From: Actinomycetota bacterium | GTDB lineage: Bacteria; Actinomycetota; Geothermincolia; Fen-727; Anoxymicrobiaceae | DNA: 5,757 nucleotides | Assembly: GCA_018894655.1 (NCBI GenBank) | Contig: JAHIPE010000212.1 | Span: 1 to 5,757, forward strand | Direction of reading: 5' to 3' | Part shown: one piece after another, positions 4,503 through 5,757 of the stretch | Layout: each line of letters starts with the position of its first letter | Numbering within the stretch: the first letter of the stretch is position 1 | The notes under the pieces: model-generated | Told to the model about the DNA's origin: nothing | The model's input: only the letters and a program-made list of their open reading frames with translations | Database searches by the model: none | Position numbers and translations under genes: made by a program

Positions 4503-5417
4503 CTAGAACAGGCCGAGCAGGGTCTCGACCACCTCCGCCCAGCCAAGCCCCATCCTCTCCCCGGTCACGAACACGTTGGGCAAATCCTTTATCTCCCCAG
4601 CCAGATGGGGGTTGTTGTCCAGGCCGTTCCTGACCATGAAGAAAGCCCCGGTCTCGTGCGCGAACGGGAGGTCGGCCTCGGCGTCGCCCACCGCGACCGT
4701 CTCCTCCCTCCTGATACCGCGGTGCTCCCGGTCCCTGCGGACCGCCTGCTCCTTGCTCACCCCCAGCGGAACGAGGTGATAAGCGCGGGTCACCGGCACG
4801 TCCAGGGTCGGGCTCTTCCGGGGAATGACGCCGTTATCCACCAGTTCGAACCCGCCGAACCCCCCGGCGTCCAGCAGGGCTCTTGCCTCCCGCAGGTCCA
4901 CCAGCCCCCTGAGGAGCGGCGTGCAGTCGCGCACGTCCGACCACGGCGCGTGCATCTCCAGGCGGCGCGGGTACTCATCAAGCAGGAGGTCCACCACCCC
5001 GGTCTCCACTATCGTGTCGTAGACCGAGTCACCGGTGACCTCCAGGTCCCCGATGTTCATTATGACCTCCTGCCCCAGGTTGTACACCAGTTCGGTCCCC
5101 AGTTCGGCGACGTAGTTCACGCATCCCAGGATGCGCGCGGTCTCCCTGAGCTGCGCCTTATGCCTGCCCGAGACGAGCATGATGTCAACGTTTCGGGCGA
5201 ACGCCGCCAGCAGAGCCCGGGCCGGGCGCAGCGTCGGTTCCCACTCGCTGTCACGGAAGAAGCACCCGAGCGGGCCGACCATCGTCCCGTCCAGGTCGGT
5301 GTATATGACGCGCACCGGGGCGAGGTTCTCCCTGAGCCACTCGATGTTCCGGCCCACGCTCTTCCTGCGCGCCAGTTCATGGATGCGCTCCTCGCCCTCC
5401 CTCTGGATTCCGTTCAT
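4503..5417 (-). CDS. HAD-IIB (Cof/sucrose-phosphatase-like) phosphatase
   Basis: A 304-residue cytoplasmic HAD-superfamily phosphatase. All four motifs are present: I, YTDLDGTM (39-46; nucleophile D41, acid/base D43); II, LVSGRHK (81-87); III, K222 in LGVSKEQAV; and IV, VGDAEADLPF (243-252; D245 and D249 as Mg ligands). The insertion between motifs II and III, with the LGTELVYNL strand at 106-114 and a roughly 100-residue cap, is the type IIB (C2) arrangement. That cap is found in Cof-like, sucrose-6-phosphate and mannosylglycerate phosphatases, so a sugar phosphate is the likely substrate class. The exact substrate is not readable. The N-terminal 34 residues before the first strand are charged and helical. 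The start is secure: GGGGGAGG precedes ATG 5417 by 5 nt. It follows the membrane protein gene by 23 nt and is probably co-transcribed with it. Confidence 0.9.
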   Translation of the reverse strand: MNGIQREGEERIHELARRKSVGRNIEWLRENLAPVRVIYTDLDGTMVGPLGCFFRDSEWEPTLRPARALLAAFARNVDIMLVSGRHKAQLRETARILGCVNYVAELGTELVYNLGQEVIMNIGDLEVTGDSVYDTIVETGVVDLLLDEYPRRLEMHAPWSDVRDCTPLLRGLVDLREARALLDAGGFGGFELVDNGVIPRKSPTLDVPVTRAYHLVPLGVSKEQAVRRDREHRGIRREETVAVGDAEADLPFAHETGAFFMVRNGLDNNPHLAGEIKDLPNVFVTGERMGLGWAEVVETLLGLF

Positions 5418-5440
5418 AATAGCCTCCCCCGGCGTTCTCG

Positions 5441-5757
5441 CTACGGCCTGATGCCGGTGGGCCAGCCGGGCCGGTGGGCCAGCCGGATAGTCCCTCCCAC
5501 CACCAGGAGGATGCCCGCGGGTATCAGCAGCCAGTACCCCGGCGCGACGCGCACCGTCAGCATGTTCTTGGTAAGCCCCAGGATCACGTCCCCCAGCAGT
5601 TCGCCGATAAGCGGCACCTTGCGCGCCAGGGAGACGACATCCCCGATTATCGCGTTTATCTTCTTCCAGGCGCCGATGTAGAAGATGACGTTGAATATCA
5701 GGCAGAATATCCCCGCGCCGAGCACAACCGCCCCCCTGGTCTGGACGAACCAGATGC
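5441..5757 (-). CDS. membrane protein of unknown function, 3' part
   Basis: The reading frame is open to the right edge, so the 5' end is missing; 104 residues are visible. Coding-like sequence (IWFVQTRGAVVLG) continues upstream of the GTG at 5725, so that codon is unlikely to be the start. Two hydrophobic helices are clear: visible residues 9-30 (AVVLGAGIFCLIFNVIFYIG and on) and 73-90 (GYWLLIPAGILLVVGGTI). The linker of about 40 residues between them is amphipathic, with KKINAIIGD and KVPLIGELLGDVILGL segments. A short basic tail (RLAHRPGWPTGIRP) follows the second helix, and its codons contain a 17-bp tandem duplication. I do not recognise the family. It is 23 nt upstream of the HAD-IIB gene in the same direction, so the two probably share a transcript. 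Confidence 0.7.
   Translation of the reverse strand, partial: IWFVQTRGAVVLGAGIFCLIFNVIFYIGAWKKINAIIGDVVSLARKVPLIGELLGDVILGLTKNMLTVRVAPGYWLLIPAGILLVVGGTIRLAHRPGWPTGIRP
5453..5486 (+). repeat. 17-bp perfect tandem duplication in a coding 3' end
   Basis: GCCGGTGGGCCAGCCGG is present twice in direct succession (5453-5469 and 5470-5486). It lies inside the last codons of the membrane protein gene. Because 17 is not a multiple of 3, the two copies are translated in different frames, giving RLAHR and then PGWPTGIRP before the stop. Confidence 0.85.

Noticed and set aside
4605..5681. Long open frame on the plus strand (358 codons)
   Set aside because: It is antisense to the HAD-IIB and membrane genes, with low-complexity Pro/Arg/Val-rich translation and no motif, as expected of a shadow frame in GC-rich DNA.
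5725..5725. GTG 5725 as the true start of the membrane protein
   Set aside because: Coding-like hydrophobic sequence continues upstream in frame to the window edge and no ribosome-binding site is properly spaced, so the gene is treated as 5'-truncated.
1..5757. CRISPR array, insertion sequence or prophage
   Set aside because: No regularly spaced identical repeats with unique spacers, no transposase or integrase motifs, and no terminal inverted repeats with target duplications were seen.

Overview
The window is a GC-rich, densely coded bacterial chromosome segment with no transposase, integrase, phage, CRISPR or rRNA/tRNA signal. It holds seven protein genes, two of them cut by the window edges. 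Two genes (278-430 and 1332-1910) have a TANNNT -10 box exactly 6 nt before ATG and no Shine-Dalgarno sequence. This is the leaderless layout common in Actinobacteria and related high-GC lineages. With the GC bias, GTG starts and an oxygen-sensitive-type radical SAM protein, it suggests a deep-branching, possibly anaerobic actinobacterium-like organism. That placement is inference and no marker gene is present to test it.

Left part (1-460): the N-terminal 52 residues of a HAD-family hydrolase run off the left edge on the minus strand. Divergent from it is a 50-residue four-cysteine protein with a leaderless-type promoter.

Minus-strand block (460-3080): reading in the direction of transcription, a clan GH-A-like glycoside hydrolase (380 aa) comes first. 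It is followed by a Nudix hydrolase (192 aa) with its own promoter, and then by a radical SAM protein (291 aa) whose ATG overlaps the Nudix stop in an ATGA, so those two are probably translationally coupled.

Divergent promoter and leader (3110-3371): two extended -10 promoters sit back to back. The plus-strand one is followed by a leader of about 200 nt. It carries three hairpins with different but fully base-paired stems that share a GACT/AGTC core, each followed by CTCAAGGG(G). A tandem 11-bp repeat, itself able to form a hairpin, lies between the second and third.

Plus-strand gene (3372-4331): an ADP-ribosylglycohydrolase (DraG/ARH) fold protein. The metal-binding aspartates are substituted at both signature sites (TSNT in place of TDDT, GGDSSS in place of GGDTDT), so it looks like a non-canonical or dead member of the family. 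Another GACT/AGTC hairpin overlaps its stop codon, and a related one lies further on in the convergent gap.

Right part (4503-5757, minus strand): a two-helix membrane protein of unknown function, entering from the right edge, followed 23 nt later by a complete HAD-IIB phosphatase-type gene. A 17-bp tandem duplication sits in the last codons of the membrane gene.

The most interesting unit is the degenerate DraG-like gene framed on both sides by covarying GACT/AGTC hairpins. A link between the ADP-ribose-type hydrolase fold and the nearby Nudix gene is conceivable but is not shown by the sequence.
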